NCBI RefSeq assembly: GCF_029784135.1 | Contig: NC_073745.1 | Location: 241,271,946 to 241,335,945, forward strand | Direction: 5' to 3' | DNA: 64,000 bases | DNA from: Toxorhynchites rutilus septentrionalis | Lineage: Eukaryota > Arthropoda > Insecta > Diptera > Culicidae | Shown here: piece by piece, positions 11,600-23,400 of the stretch | Numbering within the stretch: the stretch's first letter is position 1 | How the letters are laid out: the number at the start of each line of letters is the position of its first letter | Translations under genes and position numbers: made by a program | Notes under the pieces: generated by a model | Databases searched by the model: none | What the model was told of the DNA's origin: nothing | What the model saw: only the letters and a program-made list of their open reading frames with translations

Positions 11600-12230
11600 G
11601 ACTGTTTTATTGCAGCAGCAACACCGTAAAGCAACTTGATGATATTTTCATACTGCAATCTCCACCCCATAGCGAAGGATTATAGCCGATCTGATATTTA
11701 CAACATCATCTCCCTGCCGCTCCTTAAGCCGGGAGCAACGGTGAAGCAAAATCTGGCCAAAATGGACATTTTTATGCGGAAGCGTCAGACGAGACCGACC
11801 GTATCTGAGCAGCAGGCAATCATCCAGAAGGAGTAGCTTGAGGTGCTGGTGAAAAACTTCTTTTCGTACTCATAATGAAAGACAAAACGTACTCGATGCT
11901 AGAATTCAACGAATGCAAGGGACCGGATACTTTACGTTCCCCAGATAAATGATGGCGACTAATATATCACCCACATCACCCACAAGTTCTCCAAGAAGGC
12001 CATTCTCTGACAAACGAGAAGTGAATATCCAAGCCGTTCTTCATTCGAGTCATATGGTAAACTGGGAGATATACAGAACGAAGTTCTCGCCGGAAGTTGC
12101 GAAGGTGATGTGGTCGAACCTGGGATCTGTCCATTATGCCAAAAGTGTAGAAGAATAAAAGCGACTGGCAACCCCAGCCATGACTATCTGTCGATGTATG
12201 AATTAAAATAAACGTAGTTATATTTCAACC
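11600..12230 (+). pseudogene. IS630/Tc1/mariner (ITm) transposase relic
   Basis: Fragments in shifting frames resemble insect ITm transposases. GATVKQNLAKMDIFMRKRQT at 11729-11790 looks like the region before the catalytic core. A broken stretch near 11870-12000 follows. Then EIYRTKFSPEVAKVMWSNLG with SVHYAKSVEE (12070-12155) resembles the second-Asp block usually written as W-P-D-L-A-S-x-H-Y-A. Here that Asp is Asn. Several stops and frameshifts make it inactive. The family assignment is by eye. Confidence 0.5.
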
Positions 12231-12284
12231 GACAAACTAGTCAGTTTATTTATTTATCGGTTCGACCTACGGCCACCTCCCATA

Positions 12285-12298
12285 GGTTATGGGCCCAT
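12285..12298 (+). other. copia primer-binding site
   Basis: GGTTATGGGCCCAT matches the primer-binding sequence found just inside the 5' LTR of copia-type elements, which use an internal fragment of initiator tRNA-Met. A gag start follows about 60 bp downstream, which supports the call. The LTR itself could not be bounded. Confidence 0.6.
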
Positions 12299-12357
12299 GT
12301 GAAGAAAATTCTAGAAGATTACATCATCTTTTCAATCAAGATTTTTAAGTCCCCGAT

Positions 12358-13483
12358 ATGGACGGAAACAAATTCGGTTTTGAGAAGCTGAAGAGCGGCG
12401 GATACGACTGTTGACACTTCAAGGTGTAAATGCTATTGGTTCGCGAAAATCTCTGGGAGTACGTTACGGAGGCCGCCCCAGAACCTCCGATGGAAGCGTG
12501 GACGGAAGGAGATGCCAAAGCACGGGCCACCATCATCTTGCTCGTCGACGACAGTCAACACCCGTAGATCCGGAACTGCAGGATTGCCATGGAGACCTGG
12601 TGGTGCGGATGCAGTATGTTTGTTGCAGAAAAGCATATATGGCCTCAAACAAGCAGGACACGTATGGAACAAAAAACTGGATGGAGTGTTGAAGCATCTC
12701 AGTTTCACGCAGTCGATCCATGCCTGTACGTGAGACGACGCGGTAAACAGTTCATGTATTTAGTTATCTACGTGGACGACATGGTCATCGCTTGCAACAC
12801 AGAGGAGGAGTATAGCTGGCTAATCACTGCTCTGAACCATTACTTCACGGTGACATCGCTGGGAGATATTCGCCATTTTCTGGGCATCCAAGTGCGACGC
12901 GACGAAGAAGGGTTTTCTCTCAACCAACGAGCATACATTCTGAAGTTGTTGGAGCGTTTCGGGTTGACCGAAGCGAAATCAGCAAAGATTCCTTTGGACC
13001 TTAGTCACCTTCAACAAAAGGAGGAGAAGCGACTAACGAACAATCATCAATATTCGAGTTTGGTAGTTTGTTGTATGTGGCAGTAAACACTCGACCGGAT
13101 ATTGCAGTCAGCGTATCAATTCTTGGCCGTTCCGTCAGCAATCCATCGTAAGCAGATTGGATCGAGGCGAAACGAATTCTTCGGTATCTTAAGTTCACCC
13201 AGGATCATGAGCTTTCCCTGGGATCAGGACAAACAGCAATGGAAGTTTTCGTGGACGCTTATTGGGCTGGCGATGTGAAGATGCGCAAATCCAATTCCGG
13301 ATTTTTCGTCATGTTCGGTGATGGTCCGATCCACTGGGCATCTCGGAAGCAGACGGGTGTTGCTGTGAGCAGCACCGAAGCTGAGTTTGTGGCGCTTGCG
13401 GAGTGCTGCAAGGAAATCCAATGGATTGACCGGTTGCTAGAAGATTTCTCCGTTGTCACTTATCCGAATGTTGGGCACACTGT
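12358..13483 (+). pseudogene. Ty1/copia gag-pol with internal deletion
   Basis: The gag start (ATG 12358) reads MDGNKFGFEKLKSGGYD and, after a frameshift, LLVRENLWEYVTEAAPEPP then KARATIILLVDD, the typical copia gag N-terminus. Near 12565 it jumps directly into pol: SIYGLKQAGHVWNKKLDGVL, then, after a frameshift, DPCLYVRR and YVDDMVIA (the RT catalytic YVDD) and SLGDIRHFLGIQV. RNase H follows at 13239: FVDAYWAGD, SRKQTGVAVSSTEAEFVAL. The protease, integrase and the 5' half of RT are missing. The 3' end is cut at a poly-T tract at 13484. Polyprotein function is impossible. Confidence 0.85.
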
Positions 13484-13678
13484 TTTTTTTTTTTTTTTTA
13501 ACGAAAAAGGAAACACATTTCTTCAGGAAAATTCACATACTTTACAATCTACGGTAGAAATCCACTACAATTTTTAAATTTTTCTCATTTATGGAAGCGT
13601 GCCTGCGCCATTGTCGTAACCGTCCATTTTTTTCTCACCGAGTATCCCGAACGTTTCGTTCGGACTTGTGCCGCTCAC
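13484..13678 (-). repeat. probable retroposon tail on the - strand
   Basis: A T-run at 13484-13498 that ends the copia reading frame looks like the poly-A tail of a - strand retroposon. The body would run through 13500-13678 and continue at 18628 on the far side of the hAT element, which is inserted in it. The body has no recognised motif. Confidence 0.35.
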
Positions 13679-14089
13679 CAATGTTGCCACATTGAAGTCT
13701 GTATTTCCGAGCTAAAAAATCTTTTTTATCTGTATAGAAAACGGAAAACCTGTATTGGAATCTGTATTGCGGATGTTGCACCTGATAAGTCTTTTCCGTT
13801 AGAATTAAGTACGAATAATTGCATACCTGCAATAAAGTGTACATATTTTGCTTATCCATATTTTTAATCTCGTGATCACTTGTATAGCTTGCTTGTAGTT
13901 TTCTGAATAAGACTGGTTTTCAATGTTCAGGCATATGCAAAAATTTTGTGTGCAACTCTTTTCTGCACAGAGGATTAATTTGATCAAAAATGTGTAATAT
14001 TCTAGATTGAAAGTTTTAGATACATAGAGATTTACGCCAAATAAAAAATAAAAAAATTATAGGAGGTTGTGTCCAAGAAACGACCAAAT

Positions 14090-15737
14090 TGTTGACGTAG
14101 AACTACGCTGTTATTTTATATAAGTCGCTTTTTTATACCTTCGGATATTATTCTATAATGCTGTGAAATTTTAGAAACAACTGCTTAGTAGAATAATCTC
14201 TGAAATAGTATTGCCTCAAAGGAATTGCACCTCTAGGCATCGTTCGTACAACGTAAACCAAGCGCCAAACAAGCGTTCGCCATAGCATGCATACAGAGCC
14301 ATACATTGGTGGCTTGAAACTACTAGGAATATAAACACTTATGATTGCGCTATTCTCAAAAGAAACGCTTCTGTTAATATTACTGGTCTCGAAAAAAGTT
14401 GCATTACTTTCTCATGCTCGAGAGAAGTGCAGCTGTCACCCTTAGTGGAGGAAGTTTTGCCACTGGCAAGCGAAACCCAATCACATACAAAATTCCAGAA
14501 CGACATCTACTTTTTTGGTGACTAAACAAGCGAAACAAACTCTTTTTGTTAATAACAACCTCGAAAACTGTAGCAATGCTTCATTATGATCAATATTAGC
14601 GCAAATCCTAGTTGAAGGCAGTTTTGCGACTGGCACGCGAACCCAAATAACTTATAACATTCCAGTAAGACATTCAAGATGCTTGGTATTCCCCAAATAA
14701 TTTTTTGGCGCACAACCTTTACGCCTGATTCGCCATAACGGCAGTTTAATGCATTGATGCATTCTCAAAGGCACCATCGAAGCCCTTATGATAACGGAAA
14801 ACAAACAATGTTAACTGCTTGGAAAAAGACTGAATTATGCCACACAGCTTGTACTCTACTGTAACACCCATCGATGCGAATTCGCTGATGAGTTTGTCAA
14901 GAGCGACCGCTTTTACCACCAGCGGGGGAAGCTTGATTTTGGTTGCTGCCTGGGTAACGTCTACTTCGATGTTGTTCGATGCGGTGTCACACTCGCGAAG
15001 GCTCGGTTCAGTGCGAGCGCTTTTCACTGCACCAACATCGCGTGCATCATTTGATGACGCTTGCCTCGATTTTTATTTTAAAATTTTATTGCCCCTGGCA
15101 ATGCGTTCGTTTTTTGCAGGGCTCGAGCCTGCCTTCCTCTTCTACTTGCTCATCACACACTACGCGAAGCGTCCAATTTATGACGCGCAAAGAAAAGCAC
15201 ACGATACGAATAACGCGAAAAACAAACAGAAAAACCAAACGACGATATCCAATTGGATTACCACTGGTGGGGTCCAATCTTAGATCGAAGCGCAGCGGAA
15301 GCAAAGTGAACTGGATTGCCCAACAGACCGATGCCGAATGAAAGTTTGCCTCAGCGAGATCCACTGTTTATACTCTAGGCAAGTATTCCCCTTCATTCTT
15401 CTACTTTTCCTTTGTTCACGGAGACTCTAAATCCTACGATTTCCCTACCGTTGGTCGTCGATAAGTTGCTCGTTATTGATAGCTCTGCTCGGGAAAGCAC
15501 ACAAATGGACAGAACAAATGTATGGGAAAATGGAAACGCTTAATGTTTTCATGAATTTTAACCATTTACAAACCAGGGGATTCTAATGTATAACATAATA
15601 AACAAATCTTTAATATGTAAATCGACAAAATCCGTTCGCGGCAAAAATAGTTATTAACGTTAACTTTACTTCATAAAAACGTGACCTGTTTTCTGATTTG
15701 GCACCCTTAATGAAAGACGTAGTTCTACGTCAAAAAA
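14090..15737. mobile_element. nested element bounded by GACGTAG(N2)CTACGTC
   Basis: TTGACGTAGAACTACG at the left and CGTAGTTCTACGTCAA at the right are inverted copies of a motif that is nearly its own complement. The element lies inside the 5 kb hAT. It holds a retrotransposon gag-like fragment (14746-15027, -). The same terminal motif appears at 45504 and 47160 around the H2A relic. Target duplications could not be fixed. Confidence 0.45.
14746..15027 (-). pseudogene. retrotransposon gag-like (ORF1) fragment
   Basis: 93 aa. The core KIKLPPLVVKAVALDKLISE followed by FASMGVTVEYKLCGI resembles the region preceding the zinc knuckles in ORF1 (gag-like) proteins of insect non-LTR elements. The reading changes character after residue 65, where a deletion probably joins unrelated sequence. 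No zinc knuckle is present. An upstream - strand frame (15086-15364) has no known motif. I am fairly sure it is TE-derived, less sure of the clade. Confidence 0.5.
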
Positions 15738-15803
15738 AACATTTTAATATGTATTTTAAGGGAAAATCTACGTAAAGAGTTTATTTCGTTTCGTTTCGTT
15801 CAT

Positions 15804-18317
15804 TCAATCCTCATTTTCTTCGTGGTGTTTATACATGGTCTTGCAGAATTTAGCCTTGATGTCGTTTGACAACTGTACTGTGGCCCTTCCCCCTCGGATT
15901 TTGACAAATGATTTCGATTTGATAATTGTGTTCAAAGTTTCTGTAGCGAGACGGTTTCGAACTTTTGTTTTGTTCGCATTATATTGCGAAAATATACGCT
16001 CACCAGCCGCTGATGAATGTGGAATGATGAGAAAATTAAATATAAGGTTTCTAAGTAAGGGGAAGGTTGAATTTCCATTCGCTCTAGCTACATTTAAAAT
16101 CTTGTTCCAAGATTTTTCTATGCGTAGTTCTCGGAATTCGTTCTCAATACCTTGCTTATCTTCCTCTTCGAAACAATGCTTAAATTGCTTCAAAACAGGG
16201 CCTAAATCGTGAAGATCTTCCAGATTCGACGGGTTCATCATAGCAGATACCTTGAATGTGGGGTCGTTGAAGTCAAATCGTTTGCTTATTTGTTTGATAA
16301 GCTCGATATAAAAACCGCAACAAATTTCCCGAAATGTTTCCTTTCGTGCATCATCCATTTCGTCCGTTGAAATCGATGCTTCTGTAGCTATTCCAACGTA
16401 GATTTTAGTAAACGTGAAGTAAATAAACACCGATCTTCAATAAAGTTATTCGGATAAAATATACAGTTGTTCACGAATCAACTCGAAGCAACGAAGTTTT
16501 TCAACCCGCGCAGAGATCCGATTGAATGAAATTGCATCCATATCAAAATTTTCATTGAAAACTTGAAAATTTCTAAACATATCCTTTTACAGTTCACGGT
16601 GAAATAATTTTCAGAATGCTTTGGGACATTCGAACGTGAACATGAACGGAGAAATATTTTGACTTCTATATTCACCACTGTTTTCACGTTCACGTTCACC
16701 GAAGTCGGTGAGCTATGGTGAGTTCACCAAGATCTCGATTCCACGGTGGAAATTCAGAATCGTTGTGAAATATTGAATTAATCCACTTTTATCAATATAC
16801 ATTATGTTTAAACATGTTTTTCAACTAGAAAATGTTCATTCCTATCGTTTTAAGATGTTTTCCTCTCGTTTTATATATGGACTGATGATTGTTAACAAAA
16901 AAGTGTTTGTCCGCGTTCACGTTAACGGGAACTCTAAACCTACCTTTAAGAAGCAACACGTTCTCATTTCATCGTAAATGTTTGTGTATTCTGGAGATTC
17001 GGACTGGAACTTTCTGTTCAACTTATTCATCAGAGGCAAAACGTAATTCAAAAACTCCAGAATAGGTTTCGTCATTTGATCGTTCAAATGTGACAAGATT
17101 CTGTAAGCAGTTGGATTCTTGTCATAATTGTATTGAAAGGAAAAGAATATTTTCAATTCCGGCTAACGCTCCAAGTTCCGTTTTACCACTGCTTCTAGAG
17201 ACACCCATCGGGTCTGAGAGGGGTGAAGCATACGCAATGGCTTAAATTCAACAATTTCTTGAATAGCTTTGAACTCAGAAGAGCGCTTAGGGCTATGAAA
17301 TAAATAGCTGTAGATGTCTCGTGGCAACTGTTCCACATACGGAGGCATTTTCTGGCAAGCATGGCTCGTACATAACGCCAAAGAGTGGCATGTACATTTA
17401 ACCACTATTAAACCTGGGCAATCTTTCTTCAGAAGCCTCATCACGGAATTATCGTTGCCCATCATAACGGATGCACCGTCTGATGCAAACCCTTTCAATC
17501 GCTTCTTGTAATCAATGCCATCCTTTTGAAATTCCTCGATAATGGTATTATAAATCGATTTATGGTCACATGCCTTCAGTTCCACAATTCTGTATATATT
17601 ATCACTGACCTCAAACTTGTTCTTTCCGTCGTCATCCAACAGCCTAACAACTATGGCCAGGGTCTTCGATGTGCTCAGGTCCGTCGATTCATCAATCATC
17701 AATGAAAATTTTTGCTGCTGCATCTTCTTCACCAGTTCATCATGCTGAACTTCCGCCAAAACGCCAGTCACCAGAGCTGCAGTCTTGGTCCTTCCTAACT
17801 TGAGTTTGGAGAACACTGTCGACTCAGGATCAATGCTTCTGAGAACTTCAACAAGACTATCCACGGCCGAGAACGAGATATTATTTTCCACTGTCCACGA
17901 ACAGAGTTTCACCTCTGCCTCCATGACCTTTTCGGGGATGGTATATTTCTCCATGCTTTCTATCGACTCATTCAAAATCCTCAAAGCTGCTTCCTGATGC
18001 CTTTTTGTTTGCAGGTGGGTTGTCAGGTTTGATTTTCCACCATGTGAGACACTCGATTTATCCGAGCACACTGTACACCATGCACAGTGCGGATCATTCT
18101 CATATTTTGTGAAACGAGAAAATTCACTGGAACTCGTCCAGTCATCCTTGAACTTCTGCAGTATTGGCTTTTTTGTTTCTTTGACACTTTTCTTCCTTTT
18201 AGCCACTGGAGAAGAACTCAGTTCAGAGGCTGAGCTCAATTCGTTTTTATTTTTATAATAACTTTTTGAGTCACAACAGCGTTCGATGAACAAATTCTCG
18301 CGGGAAACTAATGTCAT
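15804..18317 (-). pseudogene. hAT transposase with BED zinc finger, broken
   Basis: The N-terminal frame (18317-17163, 384 aa) has a BED-type finger, CAWCTVC then HLQTKRH (residues about 78-107). Catalytic-domain landmarks follow: LMIDESTDLSTSK, GFASDGASVMMG, CHSLALC, and TRWVSLEAV. A single in-frame TAG at 17163 interrupts it, and reading continues (ELKIFFSFQYNYDKNPTAYR) to about 16940. An insertion splits it there. The C-terminal frame (16430-15804) holds the hAT dimerisation motif: FPLLRNLIFNFLIIPHSSAA then ERIFS. It is the transposase of the surrounding element, inactivated by the stop and the insertion. Confidence 0.88.
16450..16930. repeat. insertion inside the hAT transposase gene, rich in GTTCACGTT
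   Basis: The transposase frame is lost between about 16430 and 16930. The intervening DNA has repeated words such as CACGTTCACGTTCACC near 16684 and GCGTTCACGTTAACGG near 16914, and GAACGTGAACATGAACGG near 16632. This looks like a nested MITE with GTTCACG-type ends. Boundaries and duplications are not exact. Confidence 0.4.
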
Positions 18318-18627
18318 TTATTGGAACCAAGGGGCTGACATCGATTTCCATCACTACTGTAGTTGACACATTTGACGGTAGCCAAAATAGTTCAAGGTAG
18401 TTCAAACTGTTCAAATTGTCTGATTAAGTTTGATTAAGTTTATTGGCTAAAATGATCAAACATTGAAAAATTAGTTTCGATTACTTTTATTACAAAATCT
18501 GTATAAAATCTACATTGATGTCCAATAATCTGTAATCTGTATATACAGATTCTTGGTCAAAAAACATGCTGCTGAAAATCTGTATCATTACAGAAAAATC
18601 AGTATATGTGGTAACACTGCCGCTCAC

Positions 18628-19500
18628 CGACATTCGTTTGATTTCGGACGAGCGCCGAGGGGCTTCCAAATATTCTAATTACGTACGTATGAATTATCAT
18701 TTTGATGTTTCAAGTTATATTTTATAATAATTTATTCTTTATCTTTTGAGTATGACGAGACACATAGTAATCATTTTCATTTGCTAATTAAATCAATTTT
18801 ATTTACACAATTCCCATCCTCTACACCGTATACACTAGTTATTCCGGCTTATTTAACACGTTAAGTCCTGACCGAGCTAGGGGACCAAAGATGAACTTTT
18901 CGTCTGACTCACGTTGGTCCCTGCGGATCAATAGGGGGCTTTTATAAAAAACATTTTCTAATTTTGTTGCTGTCGTTTCCATTTGACACTCGCTAAACAA
19001 AAAGTCTACTGTCGGTGCGATGAAACCAGCTCAACGTATTAATCTTTGGATACATTGGAAGATCTCTTGAACAGTCTGTCAAATAAAAGTTTTTTTTTTT
19101 GTGGTTTATCCATTTAATAAAATCAACATGATCAAATTGTAATATTGAAATAAATTGATATCGCGGGTCATTTTCGTTTCTTTTGACAATTACGGGACAT
19201 TTCGCGAGACGTAATCTCACGCGGGACATTTTGTTGAAATGCGGGACTGTGGGACTGCGGGACGTCTGGTTAGTTTATTCCTAATCCTCTCGAACTTCTC
19301 TATGATTCGTTCTCTGACACTAAATTGCTATCTCATTTATTTCCGTGGGCATCTTCAAAGCATCTTCGAAAACGACGAATTCTGCTCAATATCAACGTGT
19401 GTTTGAAATAAACATCAGGCAACTCAATCTTGTTATTGATAAATACTAAAACGGGTGAGCGGAAAATTCCTTGATAGATTTCAGTTATTTTTAAACATAG
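18628..19500. other. no gene; short repeat fragments
   Basis: AT-rich DNA. GCGGGACATTTTG and GCGGGACTGTGGGACTGCGGG near 19220-19262 form a degenerate GGGAC-rich repeat edge. TTAACACGTTAAGTCC at about 18858 resembles a transposon end. Neither has an identified partner. Confidence 0.3.
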
Positions 19501-19510
19501 TTGTGAATGT

Positions 19511-19839
19511 TATCATTCTATCCTGGATTCCTCGAGTCGAGAAAGACGCACCACGCTAGATATGGGGTACAGACTAGGGGGGCGTTGCTGATTAATGGTC
19601 AGCTGCATCCCAATAGGAAGTATCCCGTGTCGGGCACACGTACAGAGCATCGAAGACTGCGACATACCAATTATGAGAACACTTGTAATACTAACCTCGA
19701 GTCAACCGCGAGTAATCGGTTACATATTACTAACATAGTCTAAGCATACATTGTCAAAATATTGAACTCCCGGCCCCGTTAGGCTGACGCCATATGAGCC
19801 TTAATAAAATATATATTTTGGATAAAAAAAAAAAAATTG
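19511..19839 (+). mobile_element. 5'-truncated I-clade retrotransposon 3' tail
   Basis: This 330-bp piece matches the 3' UTR that follows the I-clade ORF at 34237-35733 (compare 35936-36262): CATTCTATCCTGGATTCCTC through CCTTAATAAAATATATATTT and a poly-A tail. TTGTGAATGT flanks it at 19501-19510 and 19840-19849, a target duplication. It is a dead-on-arrival copy with no coding sequence. Confidence 0.85.
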
Positions 19840-19862
19840 TTGTGAATGTAATCTTTCAACAT

Positions 19863-19985
19863 AATCATCACACGTGTCCACGTGGACATTATCTATTTCC
19901 CCTCTAACATCACCGTGGACAAGCGTGGACATTTTCGAAACCCCTAGCCCCTTTAAAGAGGTCTACGTGGTATGTGCAAGGTCCC
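19863..19985. repeat. solo right-type end of the CCACGTGGAC element
   Basis: GTGTCCACGTGGACATTATC starts a segment that matches 2628-2739, including CGTGGACAAGCGTGGAC and the terminal CTACGTGGTATGTGC. See the element at 401-2739. The I-clade tail at 19511 sits just upstream. Confidence 0.5.
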
Positions 19986-20415
19986 TAAAAAATCATAACT
20001 TAGAAACTTGAACTAGACAGCACAAGATGGCACCACAATCGTACACAGTATGTAAGCATTTTCACTCCCAACACTGTTTTATTTACAAATCACTGCCGCA
20101 GTCAACGAATACCGGCCTTATCTACCAAAATAGTTCTGCAATTTATTCGGCAGAAATGACATTTAGCACCGCACTGAATTTGCAGCGGCTGCGGAAGGTT
20201 GCGTGAATTTTGTTTCCAAATAATTTTTTTGTGGAAATATAGACAGTGTACGCGTCCGGTGTTTGTGTTGTGTCTGCATGTTCATTGCTATGTATGTTTA
20301 GCATGATTCTCTAAATTGTCGAAAAATGATTCTGGGTAATCTTGGAGCCAGTGCTCCACTACCCGTTAAGTGATATTAGTTTATTTTTTGCGTATAAAGC
20401 GGCTTTACAGAAACG
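19986..20415 (+). promoter_or_regulatory. 5' flank and probable 5' UTR of the zinc-finger gene
   Basis: No TATA box is obvious. This 430-bp stretch lies between the repeat end and the first codon and shows no TE signature. It holds an upstream ATG at 20326 opening a 16-codon frame that ends before the main start. That frame could be an upstream ORF. Alternatively, a GTTAAGT donor near 20368 could make it an alternative first exon, in the same phase as the exon at 20491. Which start is used cannot be decided here. Confidence 0.4.
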
Positions 20416-23400
20416 ATGGAGACAGGCATTGCTGTAAATATATATTAAATATCAATTCAAACAGTGTTTAATTTTGTCTTCATCAACCAGACTTTTGATC
20501 CGAACGATCTAATTAGCTATTCGCCGGAAGAGTCCGAAGATGAGGGTGAACCTCCGTCGGCCTCTCGGCCTCCCACAGAGCAGACTTTATTATCACCGGT
20601 CAAACCCGAAGTCAACCAGATCGACCTAGCTGCCATTTCGGGAGAAGAAATTCAAATAACTGTGCCATCTGTGTCTGCCAGTGTTATCCAGGAGCGAAGT
20701 CCCCCCCAAGGAGCACGCTTCAAATGTAAGTTTTGTCCAGCATACACCCACACAGCGGAGGATTTCATCAAACACTTCATTATGCACTTCGGTAGAAACC
20801 GTATTTCCTACAAGGAAATGACTCATGAAGAGGTCCGAGCGTTGCCTAATGCAAAGGAAAAATTTGTCTGTGGTATCTGCGCTCGTTGTTTTGAGACGAG
20901 AGATGCTGTAAAAGATCATATGATAAAAGATCATGGTTTTAACGAAATTAAACCAAGAGAAAAATCAGAAAAAGTCGCCTCTACTGTTCCTACGGTCCCA
21001 AGTGTTAAGAGAAAACTGGACGATGAGTTCGTAGATTCACAAAAACTTCCGCTGAGTGATAGTTCCTCTTGTTCGTCTGTACAAAAGGAAAGTGTGAATA
21101 AACCTCCTTCAAAAAGCGCTTCGCCTGTAGTTCCGCAGTCCATAATTTCTGTGGCTTCAACTGCGACCGTCGTTTTACCGACTCCATCTTCATCGGTAAT
21201 CTGTAAGAGTGACAAACCAAGCACTTCAAGCATGCAGCCATTGCAACAGTCTGGACAAGCTCAAATGGCCACAATTACGCATATACAGAAGGTGAACGAA
21301 GCGGAGGACGCGGAGCTCAACGAATTCCTCCAACCGATGTCATTGAAAACTCTCAAGCTAAAACTGTTGGCCGGATTGAAACTAAAATGTCCTCAGAAAG
21401 GGTGTGTTTATAAATTCGAGACACGCGCCAAACGAGATGTGCATCTTAAATGCCATAACATAGAACCGGCACACATCGGTCCGGGAGGACCTGGTCCTGT
21501 CGGTGGAGCTGCTGGAAAGGAAGAGAAGAAAGATAACTTCAAATGCTACCAGTGTGGAATTGAGTTTCCACGTTGGCGCGAGTGCTCCCAACATCTCTGG
21601 AAACAGCATCAAGTTGATGTGAACATGTTAAAGTGCCCAGTTTGTGATGTGCGCTTCGATTTTGCTGGTCTGAATTCTATGAGATTGTGTCGATTATCAA
21701 CTCTCGATATAGCTTTCATTTACTTTTAGTTAAGGTGTACCGTCACTTGCAAACCCATCGTCCTGTGAAAGCATTTAGTTGCCCATCCTGCAGTAAATCG
21801 TTCGCGACTCAGTCACACCTGTCAGTTCACGAAATGCTTCACAAGAAACAGCGAGCGAAGCAAAAAACCGGGCCCGGTATTGAGGAGGCTAAAAACGAGA
21901 ACGCGACCAACGCCGAGAATGAAGCCGACGCAGAGGACGAGGATGAGGATGCTAGCAATCGGGAGGGGAAACCAACCGAAAAATTACCCTGGTATGCCGA
22001 GCGGAAATGTGACATATGCGGCCATATGTTTAGCACTTCGAAAATTCTTTCGAAACACATCAAAACGGTGCATCACAAGATAAAGCCCTTCATTTGCAGC
22101 GTTTGTGGGTACAAGTCGGCTAGAAAGGTTACCCTAACGGTAGCAATTTGTCATGCCTTTATAATCAATTTGGAAGAAGTTCATTGGTGCCATTTTGTAG
22201 ATCCATATGCGTCAGCACTCTGGCCAGAAACCGCTGGAATGTAAGGAGTGTACGTTCCGTACGGCCGATCCAAGCGCGTTGAAGTACCACGAAAAGCGGC
22301 ATAGCAAGGTGAGTTCATTCTACAAGGTGTCGGCTCAAAATCCGAAAACGAATTCTCTGGTATTTTTCTAAATTTGCAATAATTTTTCTGAAAAATTTCA
22401 GATATAGACTAGTAATAAATTTTTCTACTAGTTCTGTAGTTGTAGTTCTCAAAATACACTCGACAAAAAAATTAGAGGAACAAAATACGAAATCGGAAAT
22501 TTTTAGTGATTTTTGACATGCTGTAACTTCGTGAAAAATCAACGCATATCGATGGGAGGCGCATCATTTTGAAGCTATTACTTTCAGGCAGTGTCTTAGA
22601 ATATCAACAAATATTCACGAGTAACGAATATGATTTTATTTCAGTGTAAATGACTTTTTTTTCAGCTCGAAACACACTGCCCTCATTATATTGATGACAA
22701 TAACAAACGAGTTCATTTTGTTCATATCGCTGATGCATGAACAAATTTGCTATAATTAATGAATGCGCCATTGAGTGGGGTTCATAACTTCGCTGTTATT
22801 TATACTTTGAATATCAAAAGCAACAAATTGATATTTCTCACATTCGAAACGATATTCGTTCTGGCATTGATTTTGAGCCAAAATTCAAAAATAAAATAAA
22901 ATTAGTCAGGCTGGATCATTTAGAGAACAAAAACGCCAGAGCTCGATGAAACGATTTTTGCAAGAAATCGCGCAGAATTTTGTTTGGCGAGACGGTAACA
23001 ACGGCATTGCGAACGATCCCTAAACACCGTATTGCAATTGAATAACAATTGCTCCTAGACTCGATGGTCAAATGGATTACAACATATCATAATCTTCTTG
23101 TTGCCTGCGTTGATTTGGAAGGACTTAAGCATCAGTACTGTGTGCTGTGTGCGGCTGGTTTTTATGTAGGTCGGATTCTACATAAAAACCAGCCGCACAC
23201 AGTTACCTCTGGTTAAAAGTAAACAACAGCTGATATTCATTTGGCTAAAATGAAATTCTGTTCTGGCATTCTGAATAATCAAGATGAAAATGACATTGGG
23301 TGGAAAAATAAACATCAAAACATATTGATCAACAAAAGTTCATTTGCTCATATTCACTGGTTGCTTGGATCTGTCATTTTGATTTTCGTTTGGAGTATAT

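Larger units (their letters stand above)
13679..18619 (-). mobile_element. complete hAT transposon with 8-bp target duplication
   Basis: The ends CAATGTTGCCACAT and, inverted, CAGTGTTACCACAT are flanked by exact CCGCTCAC duplications at 13671-13678 and 18620-18627. Both the 8-bp duplication and the CAGTG start fit hAT. The 4.94 kb element carries a hAT transposase on the - strand (15804-18317). It is swollen by a nested element at about 14090-15737 and by an insertion at about 16450-16930. Removing these gives about 2.8 kb, near the usual hAT length. Stops and frameshifts show it is no longer autonomous. Confidence 0.9.

Noticed and set aside
10280..19985. A single 9.7 kb transposon bounded by the CCACGTGGAC-type ends at 10280 and 19985
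   Set aside because: The ends face each other correctly, but the distance is far larger than the other copy and no matching duplication is seen. Two truncated copies are more likely.
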